Shown here one piece after another: positions 17,132 through 26,816 of a stretch of 64,000 nt of DNA (the first letter of the stretch is position 1; each line of letters begins with the position of its first letter). Source of the DNA: Cupriavidus sp. GTDB lineage: Bacteria > Pseudomonadota > Gammaproteobacteria > Burkholderiales > Burkholderiaceae. The stretch covers positions 222,694-286,693 of the forward strand of contig JAPSLP010000002.1 of the NCBI GenBank assembly GCA_031180665.1. Reading direction: 5' to 3'. The notes beneath the pieces were generated by a model. The model was given only the letters and a program-made list of their open reading frames with translations, made no database searches and had not been told where the DNA came from. A program made the translations under genes and the position numbers.

Positions 17132-18382
17132 GTGTCCGCGCTGCAGTTCTCCCATTTCACCGTCACCAGCTGCCTGGGCCATGGCCTGGCCGCAACCTCC
17201 GCAGCCTTGCGCGCCCAGCGCAGCGGCCTCGCGCCCTGCCGCTTCGGCGACGTGCGGCTGCGCACCCATGTCGGCGAGGTCGCCGGCGTCGACGACGCCG
17301 CGTTGCCGGCCGAATTCGCCAGCTTCGATTGCCGCAACAATCGGCTGGCGCGGCTGGCGCTCGAGCAGGACGGCTTCGCCCAGCGGGTGCGCGAGGCGAT
17401 CGCTCGCCATGGCGCCCACCGCATCGGGGTGTTTCTCGGTACCAGCACCGGCGGCATCCTCGAGACCGAACAGGCCTACCGGCGGCGCGATCCGGCGACC
17501 GGCGCGCTGCCGCCCGACTTCGACTACGCGCACCGGCACAGCCCGTTCTCGCTGCCGGCCTTCGTGCGCGCGTACCTCGGGCTGACCGGTCCCGCGGCCG
17601 CGATCTCCTCGGCCTGTTCGTCGGGCGCCAAGGTATTCGCCTCGGCGCGCCGGATGATCGAGGCCGGGCTGATCGACGCGGCGCTGGTGGGCGGCGTCGA
17701 TTCGCTGTGCCATACCACGCTGTACGGCTTCCATTCGTTGGAGCTGGTCTCGGCCGAGCCCTGCCGACCCTACGATGCGCGGCGCAATGGCATCTCGATC
17801 GGCGAAGGCGGCGCGTTCGGGCTACTCGAACGTCTGCCCGAATCCCTGCCTGATTGTGGCGCGGCAGCGCTGCCCGACGATGCGGTCCTGCTGTGCGGCG
17901 TCGGCGAGTCCAGCGACGCGCATCACATGTCGAGTCCCCATCCGGAAGGACTGGGCGCGCGCCTGGCGATGGAGCAGGCACTGGCCGACGCCGGGCTGAC
18001 GCCGGCCGACATCGACTACATCAATCTGCATGGCACCGCGACGCCAAGCAACGACGCCGCCGAGGGCAAGGCCGTGCTGGCGCTGTTCGGCACCACGCCC
18101 TGCAGCTCGACCAAAGGCGCGACCGGCCATACGCTGGGCGCGGCCGGCGCGATCGAGGCGGTGATCACCGCGCTGGCGCTGCGCGAGGGCTGGCTGCCGG
18201 CCGGCAACGCCGATACCGAGCTCGATCCCGCACTGCCGGTGGGCTATCTGCTGCGTACCGCGACGGCCGATCCGGGCCATCGCCCACGCTACGCGCTGAG
18301 CAATGCCTTTGGCTTCGGCGGCTCCAATTGCAGCCTGCTGTTCGGCCGCGCTGACGCGTATGCGCAGGGCGAACGGTCATGA
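17132..18382 (+). CDS. Beta-ketoacyl-ACP synthase of the polyene-like cluster
   Basis: A condensing enzyme with the full Cys-His-His triad: nucleophile in AISSACSSGAKVFASA, first His in INLHGTATPSNDAAEG, second in STKGATGHTLGAAGAIEA; the C-terminus is NAFGFGGSNCSLLF. It elongates the ACP-bound chain with malonyl units. The start is uncertain: GTG 17132 gives the usual VSALQFSHFTVTSCLG beginning, while GTG 17027 and TTG 17003 lie further upstream and would add low-complexity residues. The chain-length factor gene follows with a 4-bp overlap. Confidence 0.86.
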   Translation: MSALQFSHFTVTSCLGHGLAATSAALRAQRSGLAPCRFGDVRLRTHVGEVAGVDDAALPAEFASFDCRNNRLARLALEQDGFAQRVREAIARHGAHRIGVFLGTSTGGILETEQAYRRRDPATGALPPDFDYAHRHSPFSLPAFVRAYLGLTGPAAAISSACSSGAKVFASARRMIEAGLIDAALVGGVDSLCHTTLYGFHSLELVSAEPCRPYDARRNGISIGEGGAFGLLERLPESLPDCGAAALPDDAVLLCGVGESSDAHHMSSPHPEGLGARLAMEQALADAGLTPADIDYINLHGTATPSNDAAEGKAVLALFGTTPCSSTKGATGHTLGAAGAIEAVITALALREGWLPAGNADTELDPALPVGYLLRTATADPGHRPRYALSNAFGFGGSNCSLLFGRADAYAQGERS

Positions 18383-19182
18383 CGGCGCCGGTGTTCATCG
18401 AAGGAGTCGGCCTGCTCGGCCCGGGGCTGGCGGACTGGCAGCAAGGGGCCGAGATGCTGCGCGGGCAGGCGCCCTATTCGCACGCCGCCACCGCGCTGCC
18501 TGCGCCCGAAGGCCTGCCCTCGGCCGAGCGCCGGCGCACCGGCCCGGCGGTCAAACTCGCGCTGGCGGTCGGCCGGCAGGCGATCGCCGCCAGCGGACGC
18601 GATGCCGCCACGCTGGCGACGGTGTTCAGCGCCTCGGGCGCGGACGGCCACAACTACCACGCGATCTGCGAATCGCTGGCCGGCGAGGATCCGCTGATCT
18701 CGCCGACCCGCTTCCACAACTCGGTGCACAACGCGCCGGCCGGCTATTGGAGCATCGCCACCGGCGCGATGGCGCCGTCCAACGCGATGTGCGCGCACGA
18801 CGGCAGCTTTGCCGCGGGCCTGCTCGATGCCTACAGCCAGGTACTGGCGAGCGGCGCACCCTGCGTGCTGATCGCCTACGACACCGACTATCCCGCGCCG
18901 CTGCGCAGTGCGCGGCCGATTCCGGATGCGTTCGGACTGGCGCTGGTGCTGACGGCCGAGCCGGGTGCGGCGACGCTGGCAAGCCTGCGGCCCTCGCTGG
19001 CGATCGAAGGCGAAGCCGCGACGACGATGGCCGATGCCGCGCTGGAAGCGCTGCGCGCCGCCATCCCGGCCGCGCGCGCCCTGCCCTTGCTGCGCGCGCT
19101 GGCATGCGGGGACGAAACCACGGCGGTGCTCGATTATCTGGATCCGCTGCGGCTGCGCGTCGAGGTCGCGCCATGGCGGTGA
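18379..19182 (+). CDS. Beta-ketoacyl synthase chain-length factor
   Basis: A 267-residue thiolase-fold protein corresponding to the short ketosynthase-like chain-length factors of APE clusters. It keeps the scaffold (VFIEGVGLLGPGL, DPLISPTRFHNSVHNAPAGYWS, PDAFGLALVL). The Cys nucleophile is absent: the equivalent region reads GAMAPSNAMCAHDGSFAAG, and the second half of the fold is truncated. It probably heterodimerises with the preceding ketosynthase. It overlaps that gene by 4 bp and the next by 10 bp. Confidence 0.84.
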   Translation: MTAPVFIEGVGLLGPGLADWQQGAEMLRGQAPYSHAATALPAPEGLPSAERRRTGPAVKLALAVGRQAIAASGRDAATLATVFSASGADGHNYHAICESLAGEDPLISPTRFHNSVHNAPAGYWSIATGAMAPSNAMCAHDGSFAAGLLDAYSQVLASGAPCVLIAYDTDYPAPLRSARPIPDAFGLALVLTAEPGAATLASLRPSLAIEGEAATTMADAALEALRAAIPAARALPLLRALACGDETTAVLDYLDPLRLRVEVAPWR

Positions 19183-19673
19183 ACGACGCGCGCGACGTCG
19201 CTGCGTCGGCGGCGGACATGCCGCCCGGCACGCCGGTCGGGCGCGACTGGATCGCCGCGCATATCCCGCATCGCGGCGCGATGTGTCTGCTCGACGAGGT
19301 GGTCGACTGGAATGCGCAGCGCATCCGCTGCGAGGCGAGCAACCATGCGTCGCCCGTTCACCCCTTGCGCGCCGAAGGACGGCTGGCCGCGCTGTGCGGC
19401 ATCGAATATGCCGCACAGGCGATGGCCGTGCATGGCGCGCTGCTGCAGACGGGCGCCGCGACCACGCCGCGCCTGGGCTATCTGGCCAGCGTGCGCAAGG
19501 TCGAGATCCATGTCGAGCGGCTCGATACCGTTGCAGGGCCGCTGACGATCGAGGCCGAGCGCATCGGCGGCGACGAACGCCAGGTGCTCTACGAATTCGC
19601 GCTGCGCGCCGGCGGCGCCGTGCTGCTGGCGGGGCGCGCGGCGGTGGTGCTGGACGCCACGCCGGCCGGTTGA
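19173..19673 (+). CDS. Second hotdog 3-hydroxyacyl-ACP dehydratase (ApeP/ApeI-like)
   Basis: A 166-residue hotdog protein with the IPHRGAMCLLDEVVDWNAQRI motif that marks the dehydratases of aryl-polyene clusters (PHR-x-M-LLD), then RLAALCGIEYAAQAMAVHGALL. It is distinct from the GHFPG-type dehydratase at 10718, so the cluster encodes two dehydratases of different subfamilies. It is the last gene of the plus-strand operon. ATG at 19173 overlaps the chain-length-factor stop by 10 bp. Confidence 0.83.
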   Translation: MAVNDARDVAASAADMPPGTPVGRDWIAAHIPHRGAMCLLDEVVDWNAQRIRCEASNHASPVHPLRAEGRLAALCGIEYAAQAMAVHGALLQTGAATTPRLGYLASVRKVEIHVERLDTVAGPLTIEAERIGGDERQVLYEFALRAGGAVLLAGRAAVVLDATPAG

Positions 19674-19714
19674 ATCGTCTTTCCGCGTGGCTCAGCGCGG
19701 CCAGAGGCCGGGCT

Positions 19715-19864
19715 GAAGACGCTGGGTCCCCGCTTTCACGGGGACGACATCGGTACAGGCTTCTCGGAGGCCACGCCGAAGACGCTGGGTTCCCGCTTTC
19801 GCGGGGACGACATCGGTGCCGGCACCTTTATCGTCGTCGCCCCCGCTCAGGCGGGGGCCCAGCG
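19715..19864. repeat. Three REP-like palindromic units between polyene and homogentisate operons
   Basis: Copies at 19715-19754 and 19778-19817 read GAAGACGCTGGG(T/TT)CCC..CGGGGACGACATCGGT and differ at only a few positions. A third, inverted copy lies at 19832-19864 (GTCGTCGCCCCCGCTCAGGC then GGGGGCCCAGCG). Each contains a CCCCGC..GCGGGG stem. They fill the convergent gap and may terminate transcription. The same family occurs at 49697-49779. Confidence 0.8.
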
Positions 19865-19890
19865 GCTTGCGTTTGCCGCGGCTGGGGCGC

Positions 19891-21177
19891 TCAGCCCTCG
19901 GTTGCGACCTTCGGCGCCGGCAACACCTCGCCGCTGACCTGGCCGAAGCCGATGCGATAGCCATCGCCCTGGCACCAGCCGCTCATCACCACTTCATCGC
20001 CATCCTGCAGGAAGCCGCGCTCCACGCCGCCCGCCAGCTTCAGCGGCTCGTTGCCGTTGCGGGTCAGTTCCAGCAGGCTGCCGTACGAGTCCGGCGTGGT
20101 GCCGCTGATGGTGCCCGAGCCCATCAGGTCGCCGACGCGCACGTTGCAGCCGGACACCGTGTGGTGGGCCAGCTGCTGCGCCATCGTCCAGTACATCGCG
20201 CGGAAATTGGTGCGGCTGATCCGCTCGGCACGCTCGGCGCCCTGCGGCCGCAGCGCGACCTCGAGCTCGATGTCGTAGGCGTTGCGCGCCGACTGGCGCA
20301 GATACGGCAGCGGCTCGGGCGACTGCTCGGGGTTCTCGCGCCGGAACGGCTCGAGTGCGTCCATGGTGACGACCCACGGCGAGATCGAGGTGCCGAAGGT
20401 CTTGGCATTGAACGGCCCCAGCGGCACGTATTCCCATTGCTGGATATCGCGCGCGCTCCAGTCGTTGAGCAGCACCATGCCGAACAGATAGTCGTCGGCC
20501 TGGTCGACGCGCACCGGCTCGCCCAGGGCCGAGTCCTTGCCGACGATGAAGCCCATCTCCAGTTCGTAGTCGAGCTTGCGGCAGGCACCGAAGATCGGGC
20601 GCGCCTCGTTCGGCAGCTTGATCTGGCCGTTCGGGCGGCGGATCGGCGTGCCGCTGACCACCACCGAGCTGGCGCGGCCGTTGTAGCCGATCGGGATTTC
20701 GAGCCAGTTCGGCAGCAGCGCGTTGTCCGGGTCGCGGAACATGCGGCCGACGTTGGTGGCGTGCTCCTTCGACGAATAGAAGTCGGTGTAGCCGGGAATC
20801 TCGACCGGCAGGTGCAGCCTGGCGCCGGCCATCGGCACCACCGCGCGCTCGCGCAGCGCGGCGTCGTCGCGCAGCGTCGGCGTATCCTCCCCCAGCAGCT
20901 CGGCAATGCGCTGGCGCGTCTCGCGCCAGACCGGACGGCCCAGCGCGATGAAGCGGTTGAGCACCGGCGCGGCGAAGGTGCCGCGCGCCGCGGCCGGCAG
21001 CAGACCGGCTTCGTCCAGCACGGACAGGTCGACGATGCGCTCGCCGATCGCGACGCCGACGCGAGGCGCCTGGGAGCCGTGGGAGAACACGCCGTAGGGC
21101 AGATTCTGCAGCGGGAAATGGCTGGCGGCGTCGTTGGCCGATTCGATCCAGCTGCGGGAGGATTGGGCTTGGGTCAT
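19891..21177 (-). CDS. fahA: Fumarylacetoacetase
   Basis: The 428-residue enzyme hydrolyses fumarylacetoacetate to fumarate and acetoacetate, the last step of tyrosine/homogentisate catabolism. All metal-site signatures of the family are present: GYTDFYSSKEHATNVGRMF, the E-x-E pair in KLDYELEMGFIVGKD, and LLNDWSARDIQQWEYVPLGPF followed by the Lys in NAKTFGTSISPW. Length matches the eukaryotic-type FAH. It is the last gene of the minus-strand homogentisate operon, 76 bp after hmgA. No maleylacetoacetate isomerase gene is in the operon. Confidence 0.95.
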   Translation of the reverse strand: MTQAQSSRSWIESANDAASHFPLQNLPYGVFSHGSQAPRVGVAIGERIVDLSVLDEAGLLPAAARGTFAAPVLNRFIALGRPVWRETRQRIAELLGEDTPTLRDDAALRERAVVPMAGARLHLPVEIPGYTDFYSSKEHATNVGRMFRDPDNALLPNWLEIPIGYNGRASSVVVSGTPIRRPNGQIKLPNEARPIFGACRKLDYELEMGFIVGKDSALGEPVRVDQADDYLFGMVLLNDWSARDIQQWEYVPLGPFNAKTFGTSISPWVVTMDALEPFRRENPEQSPEPLPYLRQSARNAYDIELEVALRPQGAERAERISRTNFRAMYWTMAQQLAHHTVSGCNVRVGDLMGSGTISGTTPDSYGSLLELTRNGNEPLKLAGGVERGFLQDGDEVVMSGWCQGDGYRIGFGQVSGEVLPAPKVATEG

Positions 21178-21253
21178 GGATGCAATCTGTGGAATGGGTT
21201 TCGATTCGTTCGGTACGTTGCGATGCGTGGTTCGATGCGCGGCCCGCGCCCCA

Positions 21254-22582
21254 TCAGCGCACGTTCGGATTGAAATGCTTCTTCAGCCCTTGCCAGCAGT
21301 GCTGGTAGTCGGACTGCAGCGCGGCGGATTCGGCGGCGTAGCGCGTGGGCCGGATCACCGTCGGCGTCTCGAACATGAAGGCCATCGTGTCGGCGATGCG
21401 ATGCGGCTTGGTGGTGTCCGCCTCGGTGGCGCGCGCAAAGGTCTCGGCGTCCGGGCCGTGGCCGCTCATGCAGTTGTGCAGACTCGCGCCGCCCGGGGCG
21501 AAGCCTTCGGCCTTGGCGTCGTAGACGCCTTCGATCAGCCCCATGAACTCGCTGGCGATATTGCGGTGGAACCAGGGCGGGCGGAACGAGTGTTCCATCG
21601 CCAGCCAGCGCGGGCCGAAGATCACGAAGTCGATGTTGTCGACGCCCTCGGTATCGGACGGACTGTGCAGCACCAGGAAGATCGACGGGTCCGGATGGTC
21701 GAAGCTGATCGAGCCGATCGTGTTGAAGCGGCGCAGATCGTATTTGTACGGCGCGTAGTTGCCATGCCAGGCCACCACGTCCAGCGGCGAATGGTCGATC
21801 TTCGCGCGCCACAGATTGCCCTGGAACTTGGCCACCAGTTCGAAATCGCCCTCGACGTCCTCGTACCAGGCCACCGGGGTCTGGAAGTCGCGCGGGTTGG
21901 CCAGGCCGTTCGAGCCGATCACGCCGAGGTCGGGCAGCTTGAGCAGCGCGCCGTAGTTCTCGCAGATATAGCCGCGCGCCTCGCCGTCGAGCAGTTCGAC
22001 GCGAAAGCGCACGCCGCGCGGCACCACCACGATCTCCTGCGGCTCGACCTCGAGCACGCCCAGTTCGGTAGCCAGGCGCAGCCGCCCCTGCTGCGGCACG
22101 ATCAGCATTTCGCCGTCGGCGTTGTAGAAGAAGCGGCCCTGCATCGAGCGGTTGGCCAGGTACAGGTGGATGCCGCAGCCGACCATCGCCTCGGGACCGC
22201 CGTTGCCGCCCATCGTGACGATGCCGTCGATGAAGTCGGTCGGCGCGTCGGGCATCGGCAGCGGGCTCCAGCGCATCTGGTTCGGCGACGGCGCCACCTC
22301 GTCGAAGCGGCTGACGATGCGCGATTGCTCGATCTTGACGAAGGACTCGTGCATCGCCGCCGGGCGGATCCGGTACAGCCACGAACGGCGGTTGTGCGCG
22401 CGCGGCGCGGTGAAGGCGGTGCCGGACAGCTGCTCCGCGTACAGGCCGTACGGCGCGCGCTGCGGCGAATTCTGTCCGACCGGCAGCGCGCCCGGCAGGG
22501 CTTCGGTGGCGAACTCGTTGGCGAAGCCGGACTGGTAGCGCAGCGCGCCGGCGTCGGTGTCTTGGCGTAGTGCTTGGGTCAT
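21254..22582 (-). CDS. hmgA: Homogentisate 1,2-dioxygenase
   Basis: The 442-residue Fe(II) dioxygenase opens homogentisate to maleylacetoacetate. It has the N-terminal [19 protein letters not shown] signature, and the iron ligands are visible as His and Glu in [20 protein letters not shown] and His in [13 protein letters not shown]. Length is normal. It is the third gene of the operon (MBL protein, flavin monooxygenase, hmgA, fahA), 49 bp downstream of the monooxygenase. Confidence 0.96.
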   Translation of the reverse strand: MTQALRQDTDAGALRYQSGFANEFATEALPGALPVGQNSPQRAPYGLYAEQLSGTAFTAPRAHNRRSWLYRIRPAAMHESFVKIEQSRIVSRFDEVAPSPNQMRWSPLPMPDAPTDFIDGIVTMGGNGGPEAMVGCGIHLYLANRSMQGRFFYNADGEMLIVPQQGRLRLATELGVLEVEPQEIVVVPRGVRFRVELLDGEARGYICENYGALLKLPDLGVIGSNGLANPRDFQTPVAWYEDVEGDFELVAKFQGNLWRAKIDHSPLDVVAWHGNYAPYKYDLRRFNTIGSISFDHPDPSIFLVLHSPSDTEGVDNIDFVIFGPRWLAMEHSFRPPWFHRNIASEFMGLIEGVYDAKAEGFAPGGASLHNCMSGHGPDAETFARATEADTTKPHRIADTMAFMFETPTVIRPTRYAAESAALQSDYQHCWQGLKKHFNPNVR

Positions 22583-22631
22583 GGTGGTCCTGACAGACGT
22601 TCTGGAAGGGTTCTCGGAAAAAAGGTTCGGC

Positions 22632-24698
22632 TCAGGCCGGCACGGGAATCGGCACGGCGGCGTCCGCTTGCGGGTCGGCGACTGCGGGCGGCACGGCGGC
22701 GCGCGCCAGCGCCATCGCCTGGCGCAGTACCGCGGTGTCGCCGATATGGTTGGCCAGCAGCAGGATCAGCTGCGCGTTGGCGGCCTGGCTTTGCGCATCG
22801 CTCAGATCGCGATGCATCTCGAGCAGCGACGCGTAGACGTCGTCCGGCTGCGCGAGGTTGGGGTCGGTGACAAGCTGCGCGGCCTGGCGCTGCGGCTCGC
22901 CGGGCGCCGCACGCCACTGCACATCGATCATGCCGAGCGCGCGGCGCAGCGCGGTCAGCAGCGCGTCGTGCTCGACCTGGCGCCAGCGTGCGCAGACATG
23001 CTGGTCCGGGCGCAGCAGATAGCAGGTGCCGGGCTGGCCGTCGTAGCGACGCGCCGCAAGTCCGTCGATGTCTTCGAGCACGACCGAGCCGCGCGGCAGC
23101 GTCGGAGCGCAGGGCATCGGGGACGCGGGTGACTCGGGTGGCGCGGGTGATATCAAGCAGACCACCTTGACCGGCACCGGCGCCGCGCCCAGTCGTTCCA
23201 GCGCCGTGCACGCCGCGGGCGACAGCCCCCGCGCATCGGCGAACACCAGCGCGGTGAAGCCGTTGCCCAGATGCGGCAGCAGCCAGCCCTCCTCGCCCTG
23301 CGCTTTACTGCCGACGACGCGCACCGGCGCATCGGCGCACACGGCACCGGGCACCATCGCGCCGGCGAACGGCGCCGTATCGGGCGTATTCAGCGGCGAC
23401 GGCGCCAGCACGGTGGGCGTCGACAGCCGGCCGCTGTTGACCAGCTGGCGCGCGAACGGATGCTGGCGTGCGAGCCGCAGCACCGCGTCGCGAAACACGC
23501 GGCTGGTGGCGCTCTTGGGCGTGATGAAGTCGGTCGAGCGCGTCGAATGCAGGATGTTCTCGTCGGCCGCGTATTCGCGCTCGCTGGCATAGGTGTCGAG
23601 CAGCGCGTCGGGCGCCAGTCCTGCCAGCACCAGCCGCAGTTTCCACGCCAGGTTCTCCGCGTCCTGCACGCCGCTGTTGGCGCCGCGCGCGCCGAACGGC
23701 GACACGCGGTGGGCGGCGTCGCCGGCGAACAGCACGCGGCCGTGGCGGAAGCGCTCCATGCGCTGGCACGAGAAGGTGTAGACGCTGACCCATACGAGCT
23801 CGAACTGCGCATCGGGCCCGAGCAGCGCGCGCAGGCGGGGCAGCACCCGTTCGGGCTGGCGTTCCTGCTCGGGATCGGCGTCCCAGCCCAGCTGGAAATC
23901 GATGCGCCAGATATTGTCGGGCTGCCGGTGCAGCAGCACCGACTGGTTGCGGTTGAACGGCGGATCGAACCAGAACCAGCGCTCGGCCGGGAAACCGGCG
24001 GCCATCCGCACGTCGGCGATCAGGAAGCGGTCGCGGAAGGTCCGGCCCTGGCTCTGCAGCCCCATCAGCTGGCGCACGGGACTGCGCGCGCCGTCGGCCA
24101 CCACCACGTAGCGCGCCGCCAGCGCGTAGTCGCCGTCGGGCGTCGACACCGTCAGCACGACCTGGTCGGCCTGCTGCCGCAGGCCGCTGACGCGATGCCG
24201 CCAGCGCAGCTCAAGACCGGGCAGCTCGCCGGCGCGATCGACCAGGTAGCCCTCGACGTAGTACTGCTGGAGATTGATGAAGGCGGGACGATGATGACCG
24301 CTCTCGGGCAACAGATCGAAGCTGTAGACCTGCTCCCGGTCGAAGAACACGCGGCCAACGTGCCAGCGCACGCCCTTGTCGACCAGCCGCTCGCCGCAGC
24401 CCAGCCGATCGAAGATTTCCAGCGTGCGCTTGGCAAAGCAGATTGCACGCGAACCGCTGGCCAGCGTGCAATCGTCATCGAGCAGCACCACCGGCACCTG
24501 CTGCTGCGCCAGGTCGATCGCGGTGGCGAGGCCCACCGGACCGGCGCCGATCACGACCACGGGCCGCGGCGTAGCCTGCACGTCCGATTGCCCGCCGGAT
24601 TGCCCGCCCGTCTGCACATCCGGCTGCTGCTCGGCGCAGCGCCGGTAGGCGAAAGTGCGGGCTGCGTCGTTCTCGCTTGCCTGAGCTGGGGTTTCCAT
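22632..24698 (-). CDS. FAD-dependent aromatic-ring monooxygenase
   Basis: A class A flavoprotein hydroxylase of 688 residues: dinucleotide motif [20 protein letters not shown] near residue 48, the FAD/NADPH motif [17 protein letters not shown], and the FAD ribityl motif [21 protein letters not shown] then [15 protein letters not shown]-terminal thioredoxin-like extension fits the 3-(3-hydroxyphenyl)propionate/phenol hydroxylase branch. Its place before hmgA suggests it makes homogentisate, for example from a hydroxyphenylacetate; the substrate is inference. Start 24698 has GGAG 6 nt upstream. The last 70 residues are a less conserved helical tail. Confidence 0.84.
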   Translation of the reverse strand: METPAQASENDAARTFAYRRCAEQQPDVQTGGQSGGQSDVQATPRPVVVIGAGPVGLATAIDLAQQQVPVVLLDDDCTLASGSRAICFAKRTLEIFDRLGCGERLVDKGVRWHVGRVFFDREQVYSFDLLPESGHHRPAFINLQQYYVEGYLVDRAGELPGLELRWRHRVSGLRQQADQVVLTVSTPDGDYALAARYVVVADGARSPVRQLMGLQSQGRTFRDRFLIADVRMAAGFPAERWFWFDPPFNRNQSVLLHRQPDNIWRIDFQLGWDADPEQERQPERVLPRLRALLGPDAQFELVWVSVYTFSCQRMERFRHGRVLFAGDAAHRVSPFGARGANSGVQDAENLAWKLRLVLAGLAPDALLDTYASEREYAADENILHSTRSTDFITPKSATSRVFRDAVLRLARQHPFARQLVNSGRLSTPTVLAPSPLNTPDTAPFAGAMVPGAVCADAPVRVVGSKAQGEEGWLLPHLGNGFTALVFADARGLSPAACTALERLGAAPVPVKVVCLISPAPPESPASPMPCAPTLPRGSVVLEDIDGLAARRYDGQPGTCYLLRPDQHVCARWRQVEHDALLTALRRALGMIDVQWRAAPGEPQRQAAQLVTDPNLAQPDDVYASLLEMHRDLSDAQSQAANAQLILLLANHIGDTAVLRQAMALARAAVPPAVADPQADAAVPIPVPA

Positions 24699-24764
24699 AT
24701 CGTCTCCATCCCGCCGCCGCGCCCGCTGTCCCGCGGACTGCGGCGGCCAGCGTGCCACCGGGGT

Positions 24765-25724
24765 TCAGTCCTGCAGCGCGGCCCACATTTCCTTGTCGCG
24801 CTCGGCGGTCCAGATGCGCGGATGCTTGATGCCGCTCGCCTCGTCATAGGCGCGCGCCACGTCGAACGGCAGGCAATGCTCGTAGATGAAGACGTGGCCG
24901 AACTTCGGGTCCATCGCCGCGCGGGTATGCGCCATCGCGCCCTTCAGATCCAGCTTCTGCGCCACCGCCTCGCGGCCGCGCTGCAGCAGCGTGCTGACGA
25001 AATCGCGCGTGTAGGCGAGGCCGTTGTCGACCTGCTCGGGCGTGGTCAGCGCCGGGCCGCGTCCCGGCACCAGCGCCCGCGGCTGCAGCGCACGCAGCGC
25101 GTCCAGCGTCGCCGGCCATTCCTCCAGCTGCGCGTCGCCGCAATAGCAGGCCGCGTCGTACTCGACCAGGTCGCCGGAGAACAGGATCTTCTGCGATGGA
25201 ATCCACACCACGGTGTCGCCCTTGGTGTGGCCGGGACCGAGATGCAGGATCTTGACCTCGAGCTTGCCGAGAAACAGCGTCAGTTCGCGCTCGAACACCA
25301 GGTTCGGCCACGTCAGGCCCGGCACGGTTTCCACGCCGGCGAACAGCCGCGGGAACCGCTCGATCTCGGACTTCATGTCCGCCTCGCCGCGCTCGACGAT
25401 CATCTCGTAGGTGCCGCGGCTGGCGATCACGTTCTGCGCGCCTTCGCGGAAATAGGCCGAGGCGCCCAGGACGCGCACCGCGTGGTAGTGGGACAGCACC
25501 ACGTGCTTGATCGGCTTGTCGGTCACGGTGCGGATGCGCGCGATCAGGTCCTGGGCCATCGCCGGCGTGGCGGTGGTGTCGACGATCAGCACGCTGTCGT
25601 CGCCGATCACCACGCCGGAATTCGGATCGCCCTCGGCGGTATAGGCGTAGGCGTTCTCGGACAGCCGGGTGAAGGTGACCGGCTTCGCTTCGAGGTCCGC
25701 TTGCGAGGCAAAGGCTTTGGACAT
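24765..25724 (-). CDS. Metallo-beta-lactamase-fold protein with altered metal motif
   Basis: A 319-residue MBL-fold protein, first gene of the homogentisate operon. The first metal motif, normally HxHxDH, reads SHYHAVRVLG: His79 and His81 are kept, but the Asp and His at 83/84 are Val and Arg. The later LGPGHTKGDTVVW and FSGDLVEYDA motifs are intact. Site 1 could still bind a metal while site 2 loses two ligands. The role in homogentisate or aromatic degradation is unknown; it may act on a ring-cleavage product. ATG 25724 gives MSKAFASQADLEAKPVTF. Confidence 0.78.
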   Translation of the reverse strand: MSKAFASQADLEAKPVTFTRLSENAYAYTAEGDPNSGVVIGDDSVLIVDTTATPAMAQDLIARIRTVTDKPIKHVVLSHYHAVRVLGASAYFREGAQNVIASRGTYEMIVERGEADMKSEIERFPRLFAGVETVPGLTWPNLVFERELTLFLGKLEVKILHLGPGHTKGDTVVWIPSQKILFSGDLVEYDAACYCGDAQLEEWPATLDALRALQPRALVPGRGPALTTPEQVDNGLAYTRDFVSTLLQRGREAVAQKLDLKGAMAHTRAAMDPKFGHVFIYEHCLPFDVARAYDEASGIKHPRIWTAERDKEMWAALQD

Positions 25725-26165
25725 GGGGCTTGTCTCCGTTCTGTTGGCTTCGGTTTTGGCGCCGCTGAGTTCCGCACGGGCTGGTGCTTGCCGGCAGGGA
25801 TGTCTCAGCATAGGCCGCCCGGCGTGGCGATCGCGGCCCTTCCCTTGAAAATTACGTATTGAGAAACGAATTTACCGAATCGTAATCAGCGACACGAAGG
25901 GTGTCAATCCAGATTCGGCCTCAATCCTGCCTCAACCCGGCCTCAACGCCGGACGCGGGGAGAAAAGGGATGTGCACGTCCCGCGGCGGCACGGTGATGT
26001 GCGCGCGGCGGCGGCAGCCACAGATCGAAAGCGGGGGAAACAGCGAAGAACGGAACGCGAGAACCGGGACGAACGCACCCGATCACGCCGGGCGCGGTCG
26101 GGGAAAGCGCGGTGCGAAAACCAGCGGCCGGACGAACGCCGGCCGCAAGGGAAAAGATGACAGGA
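25725..26165. other. Upstream region of the homogentisate operon; no gene seen
   Basis: In 441 bp without a convincing coding sequence, the first 150 bp include an AT-rich core (TTGAAAATTACGTATTGAG, 25840-25858) inside a 6-bp inverted repeat ATTACG..CGTAAT (25851 to about 25886). This could be the operon promoter/operator, but I could not fix the hexamers. The rest, up to the end of the XRE gene, is high-GC and featureless. Confidence 0.4.
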
Positions 26166-26567
26166 TCAGACCGGCTTCTGGCCTTCGCCCTGCGGGGTGC
26201 CCATGCCACCCGCGCCGGACGTGCCGCCGCCCGAGGAGGCGGACGAAGCCGAGGACGCCGATGCGCCGCCGGCCGGACCGGCCATCGAGGCCGCGGTCAC
26301 GCCGCCGTTGCGGCTGGCGATGAAGGCGTTGACGTCCTGCGCCAGATGCTGGGGGGCAAGCACCACCTCCAGACCGAGCGCCTCGCAGGCGGCCAGGAAG
26401 GTGGACATACGCGGATCGGCCTGGCCCGACTCCGCGCGCAGATACGCCTCCCGGGAAATCCCGGCCTTGCGGGCGACGTCCTCCTGCTTGAGCTTGCGCG
26501 CTCGGCGCAACGCCCGCAGTTGCCGGAACGGTTCGCTAGCGCCTCGTGGCACGGCTGTACTGTTCAT
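26166..26567 (-). CDS. XRE-family helix-turn-helix regulator
   Basis: A 133-residue regulator with an HTH_3 domain at about residues 15-70: FRQLRALRRARKLKQEDVAR then KAGISREAYLRAESGQADPRMSTFLAACEALGLEV, the usual Cro/C1-like sequence. The C-terminal 40 residues are Gly/Ser/Ala-rich and probably disordered. The start has GGAG (in GGAGACCGAT) before the ATG. No toxin gene is adjacent, so there is no support for an antitoxin role. Confidence 0.85.
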   Translation of the reverse strand: MNSTAVPRGASEPFRQLRALRRARKLKQEDVARKAGISREAYLRAESGQADPRMSTFLAACEALGLEVVLAPQHLAQDVNAFIASRNGGVTAASMAGPAGGASASSASSASSGGGTSGAGGMGTPQGEGQKPV

Positions 26568-26781
26568 ATCGGTCTCCAGTCACCAAAAAAGAAAGTGCGC
26601 GGACGTGCATTCGAGTATAGAGCACACGTCGCGTTCCGTATGTAATCAGGGAAACACTTTTACAGATTTCACGATTTGTGCCGGTCAGCTTTCCTCCAGC
26701 CCCTGCCATCTCGATATCGGGCCCTTTGAAGTGCCCGTGCTTCCACAATAGCGAATACGCCTCGTTAGCGCCAAGTTCGGT

Positions 26782-26809
26782 TTGACAGACCGACCGGTCG
26801 TGCTATTCT
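26782..26809 (+). promoter_or_regulatory. tetR promoter with palindromic operator; predicted leaderless start
   Basis: TTGACA (26782-26787), 16 bp, TATTCT (26804-26809). The spacer carries the GACCGACCGGTCGT palindrome. The predicted transcription start (about 26815-26817) coincides with the tetR ATG at 26817, and no Shine-Dalgarno precedes it, so the message may be leaderless. The 20-bp element GACCGACCGGTCGTGCTATT recurs inverted at 27513-27533. Confidence 0.72.
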
Positions 26810-26816
26810 TCCGTGC

